Of a DNA stretch of 64,000 nt, positions 7,458-16,322 are shown piece by piece. The notes under the pieces were generated by a model. The model was given only the letters and a program-made list of their open reading frames with translations. It searched no databases and was not told where the DNA came from. A program made the translations under genes and the position numbers. Each line of letters starts with the position of its first letter. Position 1 is the stretch's first letter. The DNA comes from Treponema sp. (GTDB lineage: Bacteria > Spirochaetota > Spirochaetia > Treponematales > Treponemataceae), in the NCBI GenBank assembly GCA_017629095.1, contig JAGBXW010000078.1, forward strand, positions 1-64,000, written 5' to 3'.

Positions 7458-8945
7458 TTAGATGTTATTCAGCTCTTTTATCAGTAGCTGAAATTGTTTT
7501 TCTTCAGTAATACCAAAATTGCTGAGAACCGTTGGCTCCATACATCTAAAAGTTATTCTTTGATCTTGATAGTGGCAAATGCTATTTGCCAGATATACAA
7601 TTTCCACAATTTGTCGGTGACTTTCTGGTGCAGAAGTTGGAGTGTGGTGGAATTCTATGGCAGCAGTAATTACTTCTGGAAAATTCCATTTTTGGGTAAT
7701 GAGAGAGCCAATTTCTGCATGATTGGCACCACCAATAATTTTTTCGTATACTCGTGCTGGAATATGTTTTGTGTTGCAGAAGTTCACAAGATTGTGGATT
7801 GTTTCTGGGTGGGCTGCCTCAAAGAGAATTTTTCCAATGTCGTGGAGGAGCCCACAAACATAGGCGTCAGAAATAATCTTTTTGTTGGTTCCGTAAAATT
7901 TATAGGCCAGAGCCAAGGCATAATTTCCCACGTCTTTGGCATGACTCCACATGATTTTTTTTGTTTTGGTGGTGGGAGTCAAGTTTTGAAAGGTTCCAAT
8001 GGCGTAGATTAAGTTTCGCACTCCTCGTAATCCCACCATTTTTACGGAATCTTCTATGTTGGTGGGCGTTTTCTTCATTCGATAGGAAGCACTGTGGACT
8101 AATTTAATCAAGTCCGCAGAAAGGGTTACGTCTTGCTGAATCAAGGCGATGATTTCTCCAATTTCCGAGGTGGGATCCTCCAGCAATCTGCTGATTCTAC
8201 TAATATTTTCTGGAAGTTGAGGAATGTTTTGGAGGCTTTCGGCAATTTCCTTTGATATGGCAGAGATGTATTGGAATTCATCCATATTTTTCGGAAGCTT
8301 AATCCGAATGGTGGTAATGTTCTCTTGGGAAACAATCTGGATATTTTCTTCAGGAATTCCGAATTTCCGCAACATCAGGGTGATGCTAATAAATCCCAGT
8401 CCCGCTCCTTCTTGTTCGTTGATATAGGAGAAAATCTGAGCTGGATCTTGAGATTCCAAGGCCCGCATAATCCTGTCATGAATACGCTTGTATTCAAAAA
8501 CGGTGAGTTTGCTATTATTGGCCACTTCTAGGAAAAAAGACTCATCCTTTACAAATAAGGTCATGGTCATGCTTAAGCCCTTTTCTTCCTGGCAACTTTG
8601 ATAGCGCTCCTGATTTGATATAAAATCTATCTTAAATGTTTCCATACCTTGAGCATAATCTTGCTCATTAAAGATATCGAGATTTTGCTCCTGAAAATAA
8701 ATTCGCTTTGCGTTCGCCTTTTGACTGTTATCTATCAATTCTGTAAGACAATAGTCAATGTACTCAATCATACTTTCTTGTTTCATTTGGTACAAAAAGG
8801 TAGAAAGAATTTTTTTTAGATAGTGCTTCATTTCTTGGGTTAGATGAGAGACTGTTACCGATATAGGAATTTCCTTTTGAATCATATTTTGTACAATTTG
8901 AGGATTTAATAATTGTAATTCTTGCTCGGTTAAGTACTGTTCCAC
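7458..8945 (-). CDS. GHKL ATPase-like plus HDOD domain regulatory protein
   Basis: 495 residues. The N-terminal half resembles a histidine-kinase-type ATPase: an N-box-like TELIDNSQKANAK at 68-80 and a G-box-like EGAGLGFISITLMLRKFG near 180. No dimerisation/phospho-His segment or receiver is evident. Residues about 230-430 form an HDOD domain, with the entry helix region (ISRISRLLEDP), ADLIKLVHSASY, and GLLHDIGKILFEAAHP near 365-380, which keeps the His-Asp pair. HDOD proteins are non-catalytic or weakly catalytic signalling modules. Start GTG 8945 with GGAG 6-7 nt upstream. A single-gene unit, convergent with the SpoU gene. Its input and output are unknown. Confidence 0.75.
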   Translation of the reverse strand: MEQYLTEQELQLLNPQIVQNMIQKEIPISVTVSHLTQEMKHYLKKILSTFLYQMKQESMIEYIDYCLTELIDNSQKANAKRIYFQEQNLDIFNEQDYAQGMETFKIDFISNQERYQSCQEEKGLSMTMTLFVKDESFFLEVANNSKLTVFEYKRIHDRIMRALESQDPAQIFSYINEQEGAGLGFISITLMLRKFGIPEENIQIVSQENITTIRIKLPKNMDEFQYISAISKEIAESLQNIPQLPENISRISRLLEDPTSEIGEIIALIQQDVTLSADLIKLVHSASYRMKKTPTNIEDSVKMVGLRGVRNLIYAIGTFQNLTPTTKTKKIMWSHAKDVGNYALALAYKFYGTNKKIISDAYVCGLLHDIGKILFEAAHPETIHNLVNFCNTKHIPARVYEKIIGGANHAEIGSLITQKWNFPEVITAAIEFHHTPTSAPESHRQIVEIVYLANSICHYQDQRITFRCMEPTVLSNFGITEEKQFQLLIKELNNI

Positions 8946-9024
8946 ATGTTCTCCAATTATTTAAAAAGCCTAATCGATTTTGTTGTTCAAGAATAACACA
9001 AAAAAAGCTATATGAAAATAAAGG

Positions 9025-9062
9025 TTGAGTTAGTTTTCAATTTATTTTATGATAAGTTCATG
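9025..9062 (+). promoter_or_regulatory. Predicted leaderless promoter of the 9060 gene
   Basis: TTGAGT (9025-9030), 17-nt spacer, TATGAT (9048-9053), then 6 nt to ATG 9060. No Shine-Dalgarno sequence. This supports 9060 rather than the upstream in-frame ATG at 9012 as the start. Confidence 0.65.
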
Positions 9063-10175
9063 ACCGATTCTGTAATAATTGACTTATTGGTGTTAAGTCT
9101 CTTGCTGGCAGTGAATTTTAGACTTTTTTTTATGACCAGAGGGCAGCAGGATGTGGCGGTGCTTCTGGCTCCTGTTGCCTTGGGGATTTGTATTGTAGGT
9201 TTATTTGCTTGGGATTTTTCTCTGCCTAAAGCAGTGATTCTTGTACTTGCCTTTGTGGTTTTTATTGAAAATTCCTATAGTTTGTGGCGATTTTGCAACA
9301 AGTTGTATGTAGACTATTTTAGTCCCCTGCTGTGGCTTGTTTCGATTGTGAATATTCTTGTAATTCTGGGAGTAGGAGCCTTGGTGGTGCTTTTGCGACC
9401 GCTTCCCGTTGCCTCAGATGTAGCTGTAAACCAGCGAAGGGTAACCTTGAGTGGTTCAGTTCGTTCTGGATTGGCTCCTCGTGAAGGCTTTTTTGAGACA
9501 GCTGATGTAATGCTGGTGCAATATAAGCCTGCTTCTGATGCTGCACCCTGGTCTGAACGCGGGGCTCGTATAGAAAATCCCACAGAATTTCAGGGTGCAA
9601 CGCCAGTTTTGCCACTGGTTTTATGGGTTACTGATGGACGGACTTTCATTGAGCGGGAGGAACCAGTAGCTGCTACCTTGGCTTCTCTTGGCTACGAGGT
9701 GGTTGTGGCAGATTTTAACCAAAAAATAATTGCATCATCTCGAATGCGTTGGAAGGGCTTATTTTCCCCAGAGGAAATTGCAGGGCAGGAGGCTACCTTG
9801 CAGCGGGAGTCATCTTTTCAGTATGAAGCCCTCATAGATTATTTTGGTGGAGAACGAGGATTATCTTCCAGAAAGGTCTTCCTTCTGGGGGATGGATACA
9901 CGGGAGAAGGTGCAAAGGCTGCCAGTTTGTTGCATCCCTTTGTGGCTGGATTTTATAGTATTAATGGGGAAGATTCTTTGGGAAACCACAGTGTAATTCC
10001 AGGTTGGTCTAATGGATACGGCCCCTTGGGAGAGACTGCTCCTTGGGTAAATTATTTGATAAACAAAACAACCTTGCTGGAAAGCCGAGATGAGTCTCGT
10101 TTTCATTCCATTGCGGCTGCCTACCAAACCCACAAAATCTTTTCTTCAATTTTTGCTGCCAAGGAGGATTTATAG
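9060..10175 (+). CDS. Membrane protein with extracytoplasmic alpha/beta-hydrolase-like part, unknown
   Basis: 371 residues from ATG 9060; an upstream ATG at 9012 would add 16 residues but lies before the predicted promoter. Four hydrophobic helices fill residues 5-115 (for example LLVLSLLLAVNF, VAVLLAPVALGICIVGLFAW, and LVSIVNILVILGVGALVVLL). The remainder may adopt an alpha/beta-hydrolase fold: VLPLVLWVTDG, then a turn after LGYEVVVADF, and a KVFLLGDGYTGEGAKAA element where a nucleophile elbow (GxSxG) would sit but has no Ser. I do not recognise a family. It is followed after 1 nt by the Nif3-family gene with its own AAGGAGG, so the two are one transcript. Confidence 0.6.
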   Translation: MTDSVIIDLLVLSLLLAVNFRLFFMTRGQQDVAVLLAPVALGICIVGLFAWDFSLPKAVILVLAFVVFIENSYSLWRFCNKLYVDYFSPLLWLVSIVNILVILGVGALVVLLRPLPVASDVAVNQRRVTLSGSVRSGLAPREGFFETADVMLVQYKPASDAAPWSERGARIENPTEFQGATPVLPLVLWVTDGRTFIEREEPVAATLASLGYEVVVADFNQKIIASSRMRWKGLFSPEEIAGQEATLQRESSFQYEALIDYFGGERGLSSRKVFLLGDGYTGEGAKAASLLHPFVAGFYSINGEDSLGNHSVIPGWSNGYGPLGETAPWVNYLINKTTLLESRDESRFHSIAAAYQTHKIFSSIFAAKEDL

Positions 10176-10176
10176 C

Positions 10177-10944
10177 ATGACATTACAGCAACTTGATGAA
10201 TATTTTAGAAGCTTTTTGAATCTGGATCAGTACAAGGGAGATCCTTCCTTGAATGGCATCCAGGTGGAAAATCGTGATCCTGCTGGTACGGAAATCACAA
10301 AGGTGGCCTTTGCAGTGGATGCTTGCCAAGAAACAATCCAACGGGCTGCTGTTGCGGGAGCCCAGGTTTTATTTGTGCATCACGGCTTTTTCTGGGGACA
10401 GTGCCAGACCATTACAGGGGCTCATGGAAAGCGAATCAGAACCTTGTTTGATCATGATATGGCTCTCTATGCCTGTCATATTCCGCTGGATGCAAATGCT
10501 TTGGTGGGCAATAACTACGGACTGGCGCAACGGCTGGAGCTGGAGTCCTTGGTTCCCTTTGGGGATTGGCATGGTATGACTATTGGAGTGGGAGGAACCT
10601 TGCCAACACCTATGACAGTAGATGGGGTACTCCAAAAATTGTTTCCTGCAGGAGAAAAGCCCCTCCATGTGCTTCCCTTTGGACCAGACAAAATAAGTCG
10701 GATAGCTATTGTATCTGGTGGTGCAGCCCGAGAACTGAGTCAGGCAATAGAGCAGGGCTACGATGCCTTTATTACAGGAGAAATTGGTCACGAGCAATAT
10801 CATCAGGCTTTGGAAGCTGGCATTACAGTGATTGCCGGTGGCCACTATCAAACGGAAACGGTGGGTGTGTCTCTTGTGATGGAAAAGCTTGCCAAGGAGA
10901 AGGGGCTGGAAACCCTCTTTATTCAAGTGCCCACAGGTTTGTAA
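10177..10944 (+). CDS. Nif3/YbgI-like dinuclear metal-centre protein
   Basis: 255 residues from ATG 10177 (AAGGAGG at 10161-10167). Family motifs: the N-terminal DEYF.S.LNL.QYKGDPSLNGIQVE; the metal-binding VLFVHHGFFWG; the CHIPLDAN loop with the conserved Asp; and C-terminal ITGEIGHEQYHQA and AGGHYQTE, giving the last His and Glu. These account for the five expected ligands. Members were annotated as GTP cyclohydrolase I type 2, and their true reaction remains unsettled. Its position directly behind an uncharacterised membrane protein gives no strong hint. Confidence 0.9.
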   Translation: MTLQQLDEYFRSFLNLDQYKGDPSLNGIQVENRDPAGTEITKVAFAVDACQETIQRAAVAGAQVLFVHHGFFWGQCQTITGAHGKRIRTLFDHDMALYACHIPLDANALVGNNYGLAQRLELESLVPFGDWHGMTIGVGGTLPTPMTVDGVLQKLFPAGEKPLHVLPFGPDKISRIAIVSGGAARELSQAIEQGYDAFITGEIGHEQYHQALEAGITVIAGGHYQTETVGVSLVMEKLAKEKGLETLFIQVPTGL

Positions 10945-10986
10945 GCTGCCACTTTCAGAAAGCATTTTTGTTTCAAGATAGTATTC

Positions 10987-11020
10987 TGGACAATGTTTTG
11001 ACTATTCTATAGTATAGGAG
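10987..11020 (+). promoter_or_regulatory. lspA promoter with very short predicted leader
   Basis: TGGACA (10987-10992), 17-nt spacer, TAGTAT (11010-11015). AGGAG (11016-11020) follows immediately and ATG is at 11025. The predicted start site falls within or after the Shine-Dalgarno sequence, so the transcript could be leaderless or nearly so despite an RBS-like sequence. Confidence 0.45.
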
Positions 11021-11024
11021 AACT

Positions 11025-11639
11025 ATGAGCGAAATTGATACTTCTTCAAAAGATGCTGCATCTCAGGATTCAGCAAATATTCCCTCTCAAAGCCAAAAGG
11101 CTGGTTCAAGTCTCTTTGTAAAGACTAAATTATTGCCCTTGGTGCTGACAGTGGTTGTTTTTGTACTGGATCAAGGCAGCAAATTGCTAATCATTAAAAC
11201 TATTCCGCCCTATACCATTGGAGCTTCTTTTTTTGGTGATTTTTTGCGGATAATCCACGTGTACAATCCTGGAATTGCTTTTAGCATGGGCAATAGCTTG
11301 CCGGACACCTTGCGGAGTTTGCTTTTTGCTATTATTCCCTTGGTGGTGCTGGTGGTGGTTTTGGGAATTTATTTTCGGAATGATGATTTTACCTGCTTCC
11401 AGCGGTGGGCCGTGGCTGGCATTATTGGTGGTGGATTAGGTAATATCTACGACAGATTCTTCCGAAGCGAAGGTGTAGTGGATTTTATTGATGTAAAATT
11501 CTACGGCCTTTTTGGACTGGAGCGGTGGCCCACCTTTAATATAGCCGATGCGGCTGTCTTAATTTGTGGTTTTTTGCTGATTATGAGCTTTATCCGAGCC
11601 ATGATTCAAGAAAGTAAGGCTGAAAAATCCCAAGATTAA
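11025..11639 (+). CDS. lspA: Lipoprotein signal peptidase (signal peptidase II)
   Basis: 204 residues. This inner-membrane aspartic peptidase removes signal peptides from prolipoproteins after lipidation of the lipobox Cys. Four membrane helices follow a 35-residue Ser/Gln-rich cytoplasmic extension that is longer than usual. Conserved elements are VLDQGSKLLI, VYNPGIAFSM, GGGLGNIYDRFF..GVVDFIDV with the first catalytic Asp in VVDFI, and FNIADAAV with the second. The many predicted lipoproteins in this window are its expected substrates. It is apparently a single gene between its own promoter and a bidirectional terminator. Confidence 0.96.
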   Translation: MSEIDTSSKDAASQDSANIPSQSQKAGSSLFVKTKLLPLVLTVVVFVLDQGSKLLIIKTIPPYTIGASFFGDFLRIIHVYNPGIAFSMGNSLPDTLRSLLFAIIPLVVLVVVLGIYFRNDDFTCFQRWAVAGIIGGGLGNIYDRFFRSEGVVDFIDVKFYGLFGLERWPTFNIADAAVLICGFLLIMSFIRAMIQESKAEKSQD

Positions 11640-11648
11640 ACTGATAAT

Positions 11649-11689
11649 AAAAGGGGCTGTCCGAGAAAATCTCAAAGGACAGCCCTTTT
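11649..11689. terminator. Bidirectional terminator between lspA and the convergent gene
   Basis: GGGCTGTCC (11654-11662) pairs with GGACAGCCC (11677-11685). An inner GAG/CTC pair sits in the loop, and AAAA/TTTT flanks give a U-run on either strand. Confidence 0.85.
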
Positions 11690-11706
11690 CCATGGATTTT
11701 TATATA

Positions 11707-13344
11707 TCAATATCCGTCAGACATGGCTCGGTTCAAGTCACGCTGATACAATTCTTGGTAAACCAAGCTTCTTGTTTTTAGCTTTTCCTTAACATCCTGA
11801 GCAAAGGGCATGTGACGCCAGAAGATACCGCGAACTTCCTTATCAAGTCGCTGTACACCCTCACTTTCCTTTGTCATCCACAATACGTAGTCGTCAATGA
11901 AGAAGTCCTTTACATCTCCCTTCAGTTTTTGTGACACAATCCACTGGTAGTATTGGCCAGTTAACCCTTCTTCCATCCAGTAGTAAGAAGCTTTTTCTTT
12001 TGCTACTTGCCAACGTAAATCAGCAACTGCAGTCAACAAGGCAATCTTCAAATCTTTGGGATACATGGGAACGGCAATACGTCCACGGCTGGTAATACGA
12101 TTATACCGGTCAAAGGGTTCCCAACAGAAACCGTAATCTCCATAGGTGGGAATTACAATCACATAGGGAACAATACGATTAGAAACATTTTTGTGGATAC
12201 GGCAGAAAGCGTTAGGATCAATGGATTCAATCCAAGCCAAGGCATCTACGATATTTTCACGGAAACCTGTTCCTCTGGGAGTACAATGGTAATATTCGCG
12301 GGTAAAGATGGGGAAGTGATTTCCCTGTCGTCCAACGGTCATTTTTGCCATTTGGCGAACGGTATCAACTTCTGTGTTGATTTCTGAAGTATTTACTTCG
12401 ATATTAACGGGACCACTAGACAACTTAATATCCAGTGAGTCTGAAATTTCCTTTGCATCTTGGAATTCTGCCAAGTAACCACGGATTTCCTTGTCAATTT
12501 TTGAAAGTAACCGTAACCGCTCTGTAATTTCAGCGAACATTCGCTTTTGGCTATCGGTGTAAGGTGCTCGATGGTTGCCAAGACCAATAAGCATATCATG
12601 ACGACAAATTTGTTCTACACGAGAAGTAAGCTCTGCTTCTATCATAGAACGTTGGCTTTCCTTTGAAGTCAAAAGGTTTTCTGAGTTCTGGAGCTTGCCT
12701 GAGTTTTTGCTTTTTAACTGCATCAAATGAGCTGCTTCTTCTGCTGGGTTTCCACTCTTGCGGGCAGGTCGAGCTTCGTCGGTAGCAGACAGATTGATTC
12801 GTCCAGAGGCAATCTCTTGGAACCATTCGTCCAAGTAGTAAACAGGCTCTCCAGTTCTATTTTCAAAAAAAACAGAAGAGAATAAGTCTTTTTGCTGGTC
12901 TGTAAACAAGGATGGTAAAACGACACCAAAACGCATGAGCATACGTTTACATTTTGGCAGACCTAAATCGCCCATTTTGGGAGCCAAGGAACGAATAAAT
13001 TCCCAGTACTTGTTTACCATTTGTTGACGGTAAACAGTTCTATCCTTGGGATCTTGGCAGGTGAGATATTTTGTCAGCAAGGTATGCAACCCTTGAGCAG
13101 AGGAATTTTCCCCTGTAAGGGCAGTTTTGTAGTAAGTAGAGTCATCAAAAATATCTGTGGGAGTTGATGAAAAAAATTCCGTAATAGGTTTGAAGGTTCG
13201 AATACTTAAATCAACTTCAGATACATTTTTTTTCGGCAGATCTTCAGCCTGTTCCAAGCTATCTGTTTCAAAGGGAGTTATTGTAGGCATTGAACTTTCA
13301 TTTGCAAGCAATGCGGCAATTTCGGGATCCAATTCTTCGTACAT
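11707..13344 (-). CDS. Conserved-looking cytoplasmic protein, unknown function
   Basis: 545 residues from ATG 13344; the ATG at 13350 is two codons earlier and abuts the -10 box. No signal peptide or membrane helix. The N-terminal 60 residues are acidic and Ser/Thr-rich, as in a flexible tail. A helical middle (about 200-310) contains SRVEQICRHDMLIGLGNHRAPY and SQKRMFAEITERLRLLSKIDKEIRGYLAEF, coiled-coil-like. The C-terminal third is rich in aromatic residues (FTREYYHC, VPYVIVIPTYGDYGFCWEPFDRYNRITSRGRIAVPMYP, ASYYWMEEGLTGQYYQW) and could be a globular domain. I recognise no known motif. It is monocistronic, convergent with lspA and divergent from a chemoreceptor. Confidence 0.7.
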   Translation of the reverse strand: MYEELDPEIAALLANESSMPTITPFETDSLEQAEDLPKKNVSEVDLSIRTFKPITEFFSSTPTDIFDDSTYYKTALTGENSSAQGLHTLLTKYLTCQDPKDRTVYRQQMVNKYWEFIRSLAPKMGDLGLPKCKRMLMRFGVVLPSLFTDQQKDLFSSVFFENRTGEPVYYLDEWFQEIASGRINLSATDEARPARKSGNPAEEAAHLMQLKSKNSGKLQNSENLLTSKESQRSMIEAELTSRVEQICRHDMLIGLGNHRAPYTDSQKRMFAEITERLRLLSKIDKEIRGYLAEFQDAKEISDSLDIKLSSGPVNIEVNTSEINTEVDTVRQMAKMTVGRQGNHFPIFTREYYHCTPRGTGFRENIVDALAWIESIDPNAFCRIHKNVSNRIVPYVIVIPTYGDYGFCWEPFDRYNRITSRGRIAVPMYPKDLKIALLTAVADLRWQVAKEKASYYWMEEGLTGQYYQWIVSQKLKGDVKDFFIDDYVLWMTKESEGVQRLDKEVRGIFWRHMPFAQDVKEKLKTRSLVYQELYQRDLNRAMSDGY

Positions 13345-13379
13345 TCTCATATTATGAGTTATCTTTACTAGAAAGTCAA
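13342..13379 (-). promoter_or_regulatory. Predicted leaderless promoter of the 11707-13344 gene
   Basis: On the minus strand TTGACT (13379..13374), 17-nt spacer, CATAAT (13356..13351), then 6 nt to ATG 13344. No Shine-Dalgarno sequence is visible. Confidence 0.65.
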
Positions 13380-13386
13380 GTTTTGG

Positions 13387-13429
13387 TTGTGTTATGATTT
13401 TTTTTATGTTAAAATCGGGTATGGGGGTG
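13387..13429 (+). promoter_or_regulatory. Promoter and G-rich RBS of the chemoreceptor gene
   Basis: TTGTGT (13387-13392), 17-nt spacer, TAAAAT (13410-13415) with an extended TG. GGGGGTG at 13423-13429 probably serves as ribosome-binding site for ATG 13436; the leader would be about 14 nt. Confidence 0.55.
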
Positions 13430-13435
13430 TAGTAT

Positions 13436-15280
13436 ATGAAATTATTTTCTTCTTATAAATTTAAGTTTGTTATTGCTGTTATTGCGCTCATTTTTGTTGT
13501 TGCCATAGTTATTGCTTTTGCTGCAATTCGTATGATTGAAAAGAATGCTATGGATGTTTTCCATGAACGCTCTCATCTTGCCATGGAACAGGCTTCTCAA
13601 TATATGGATGTGGAAAAAATTGTCCAATTAGGAAAAACCCTTGATGACAAGGATCCTTACTACATTGAAACATGCGGTGTTCTCTGGGATATACGAGTGA
13701 CTCATGGTTGTAACTATGTGTATGCCATGTTACCAGTGCCTGGTTCAGATACTGATTTTATGTATATCTTGGATGGAAGTGCAGAGCTTATTGACGGAAA
13801 ATTAGTTCCTACAGAAGATTACTCACAAATTGGTGACATAGAAGACATTACTAGTTATGGTGAATATCCATGGATTTGTATGGAAGAGCAAGAACTCATT
13901 ACCTCCGACATGGGTTATTACGACATTTGGGGATGGAATACCAGTGTGTATTTTCCCTTGGTAGATAAATCTGGAAGATCTGTTGGATTTCTTGCCTGTG
14001 ATTACGATGTTACTGAACTTGCAGGTAATTTGAAAAAAACCTATTTAACCTTAGGTTTTTTGGCTTTAGGGGTTGGCTCTGTGGGCATTATTTTGCTTCT
14101 GCTCTACATCGTTCACTTTTTTAAGCGAGTGGAGGGAGTAACTTCTGCTATGAAAAACCTTTCTGGCGGTTCAAGAGATCTCACTGCACGATTGCCTGTT
14201 CGTGGTACTAGTGAGCTGGATATATTAGCTGAAGCATGTAATAAAATGATGGGACAGTTACAGGAGATGGTAAAAATAGTTTTAGGTTCTCTTTCTTCGC
14301 TTACAAGTAATAGTAGTCAGCTTGCAGAACAAAATCAAGGAACTCTGGAGTTGATTGGAACTGCTGATAAGGCTGTTCACGAAATTTATACTAAGGCAGA
14401 AAATCAGAATAGTCTGACGGAATCAGTAAATCGGGAGATTGAACTGGTTCGACAAGCTGTAATCCAGCTAGACGAAAAGATTGACCAGCAAATTTCTGCG
14501 GTTATTCAATCTTCTGGGGCTGTAGAGGAAATTTCTGCAAACATTTCTTCTGTTGATAATAATATTATGCGTATTGCTAAAGAATATACAGAGATTGTAG
14601 CGGAAACTGCCCGAGGAAAGGAAAAGCAGGATGATGTTGCCACCAAGATTGATATTATTCAGCGACAGGCCGTAGGATTGGCAGAAGCAAACGAGGTTAT
14701 TTCTCACATTGCGGAGCAGACCAACTTGTTGGCTATGAATGCTGCGATTGAAGCTGCCCATGCTGGAGATGCAGGAAAGGGCTTTTCCGTTGTTGCTGAT
14801 GAAATTAGAGCTTTGGCAGAAACTTCCTCTGAGCAAACAAAGGCAATCATGACCTTGATTTCTGACATTCAGAATGCAGTTGTAGGAATTGTAGAGGCTT
14901 CCAAGGGAAGTTCCCAGTCCTTTAGTCAGCTGGGAGAAAAAATTACTGTATTGGATCACTCATTGCACGAAGTACGAGCTGGAATGGATGAACAGAATCG
15001 TGGTGCACAGGATATTATGGAGATGATGAAGATTTTGAATTCTGTTGCTTCTGCATTGGCTGAATCTTCTCAGCAGATGAAGGATGAAACTCAGACTGTA
15101 GCTCATAATATTGCCCAGCTCCGAGATGCTTCCCATGATATTTTAGACAGTGGTAGTCGTACCTCTGGGCAACTTTCTCAGATGTCCAATTATGCTCAAG
15201 TTGCCTCGCAGGAATCTATGGAAAATGTACGTCTCGTTGGTGAAGTGCATAAGTTAATTTCAAGTTTTAAAGTAGACTAA
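13436..15280 (+). CDS. Methyl-accepting chemotaxis protein
   Basis: 614 residues. Membrane helices at about 9-31 and 202-226 bracket a periplasmic sensor of roughly 170 residues (with [18 protein letters not shown] and [27 protein letters not shown], the latter PAS/Cache-like). A HAMP region follows ([22 protein letters not shown]). The long helical signalling domain has the invariant hairpin tip [39 protein letters not shown]. It is expected to cluster in the inner membrane, sense a small ligand and control CheA. There is no C-terminal CheR-binding pentapeptide and no che gene nearby. A bidirectional terminator follows. Confidence 0.93.
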   Translation: MKLFSSYKFKFVIAVIALIFVVAIVIAFAAIRMIEKNAMDVFHERSHLAMEQASQYMDVEKIVQLGKTLDDKDPYYIETCGVLWDIRVTHGCNYVYAMLPVPGSDTDFMYILDGSAELIDGKLVPTEDYSQIGDIEDITSYGEYPWICMEEQELITSDMGYYDIWGWNTSVYFPLVDKSGRSVGFLACDYDVTELAGNLKKTYLTLGFLALGVGSVGIILLLLYIVHFFKRVEGVTSAMKNLSGGSRDLTARLPVRGTSELDILAEACNKMMGQLQEMVKIVLGSLSSLTSNSSQLAEQNQGTLELIGTADKAVHEIYTKAENQNSLTESVNREIELVRQAVIQLDEKIDQQISAVIQSSGAVEEISANISSVDNNIMRIAKEYTEIVAETARGKEKQDDVATKIDIIQRQAVGLAEANEVISHIAEQTNLLAMNAAIEAAHAGDAGKGFSVVADEIRALAETSSEQTKAIMTLISDIQNAVVGIVEASKGSSQSFSQLGEKITVLDHSLHEVRAGMDEQNRGAQDIMEMMKILNSVASALAESSQQMKDETQTVAHNIAQLRDASHDILDSGSRTSGQLSQMSNYAQVASQESMENVRLVGEVHKLISSFKVD

Positions 15281-15300
15281 AAATTGCTTCTTTGAATATA

Positions 15301-15347
15301 AAGCCCAATCTTTCTTGCCTGTTCAGAAAGATTGGGCTGTTTTTTTA
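15301..15347. terminator. Bidirectional terminator between chemoreceptor and opp operon
   Basis: AGCCCAATCTTTCT (15302-15315) pairs with AGAAAGATTGGGCT (15325-15338). A T-run lies at 15340-15346 on the plus side. The last bases run into the 3' end of the convergent oppF-like gene. Confidence 0.85.
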
Positions 15348-16322
15348 TTGTTCCAACCAACACCGAAGCTTGTGTCCTGGAGTCACCTCTTCCATTTTGG
15401 GAATAGCTTTGAGGCATTTGTCCATAACGAAAGGACATCGGTGGGCAAAGGGACAGCCCAGTTCTTCTTCCAGTACTGATTTTACCTCGCTATTAGATTG
15501 GGTGAAGGTTCCCTGGGCTCCTGCAAACAGGAGTTTGGTGTAAGGATGAGCTGCGTCCTTGTACAGGTTTGCAGCAGGAGCTTCTTCCACCAACATCCCT
15601 CGGTACATGACCCCAATGGTGTCGCAAAAATAGCAGGCTACTCGCAGGTCGTGGGTAATAAACAGCAGGCTCAAATCACGCTGTTGTCGCAAGTCTTGTA
15701 ACAAGTTGAGAATCTGTCCTTGGACAGATACATCTAGTGCGGAAACGACCTCGTCGCAAATCAGCAGTTGCGGCTCCATAATGAGGCCTCGGGCAATGGA
15801 AATGCGTTGGCGTTGGCCACCAGAAAATTCTGAGGGGCGACGATGTAGGTCTGCCACAGTGAGGCCCACTTCTTGGATTATTTTTTCTGCCCGTTGCAGG
15901 GCATCTTCCTTTCCCTGCCACAAGGAGGAGTAGCGAAGGGCTGCAGTAAGAACTTGGAGCACCGTCATTCGTGGATTCAAGGAGCGAGCTGGATCTTGAA
16001 AGATGTACTTTACCTGTTCACGATACCGTCGTAGCAGGTTTGGAGAAAGTTGGCTCAGTCGCAGCTCTTGGGACTTGTCACAAAAAACGATTTCTCCCTT
16101 GGTGGCCTTGTACATACTTACAATCATACGGGCGGTGGTGGACTTACCACAACCAGACTCACCTACCAGCCCATAGGTGGAGCCGCGGGGAATGGCAAAA
16201 CTTACATCGTTTACTGCATATACGGTCTTTTTATTCCGCTCAAAAAAGCCCGCCTCCAAATTGAATTCCTTGTAAAGGCTTTTGGCCTGGATAATGCTCT
16301 TTTGTTCCATTCCCTTCATCAT
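15345..16322 (-). CDS. oppF: Oligopeptide ABC transporter ATP-binding protein (OppF-like)
   Basis: 325 residues. Walker A GESGCGKST, signature EFSGGQRQRISIARGL, Walker B LLICDEVVSALD and the switch His in ITHDLRV are all present. The C-terminus has the Cys-rich OppD/DppF-type extension (LGCPFAHRCPFVMDKC). The N-terminal AKSLYKEFNLEAGFFERNKKTVYAVNDVSF is typical of OppF/DppF. Start ATG 16322 overlaps the stop of the upstream gene (ATGA), with AAGGAG upstream. It is the last gene of the minus-strand opp operon and pairs with the ATPase domain fused to OppC. Confidence 0.93.
   Translation of the reverse strand: MMKGMEQKSIIQAKSLYKEFNLEAGFFERNKKTVYAVNDVSFAIPRGSTYGLVGESGCGKSTTARMIVSMYKATKGEIVFCDKSQELRLSQLSPNLLRRYREQVKYIFQDPARSLNPRMTVLQVLTAALRYSSLWQGKEDALQRAEKIIQEVGLTVADLHRRPSEFSGGQRQRISIARGLIMEPQLLICDEVVSALDVSVQGQILNLLQDLRQQRDLSLLFITHDLRVACYFCDTIGVMYRGMLVEEAPAANLYKDAAHPYTKLLFAGAQGTFTQSNSEVKSVLEEELGCPFAHRCPFVMDKCLKAIPKMEEVTPGHKLRCWLEQ

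Noticed and set aside
7494-8012. 172-codon open frame antisense to the HDOD gene
   Set aside because: The HDOD motifs on the minus strand cover the same bases; the antisense product looks random and Cys/Trp-rich.
9012-9059. ATG 9012 as start of the membrane protein gene
   Set aside because: It precedes a well-formed promoter whose +1 falls at ATG 9060, and the extra residues do not resemble a conserved part.
11010-11027. lspA as a further clean leaderless case
   Set aside because: AGGAG lies between the -10 and the ATG, so a short leadered message cannot be excluded; it was not counted in the main set.
13421-13432. Mini-frame ATG GGG GTG TAG ahead of the chemoreceptor start
   Set aside because: Three codons overlapping the G-rich RBS; more likely chance than a regulatory leader peptide.
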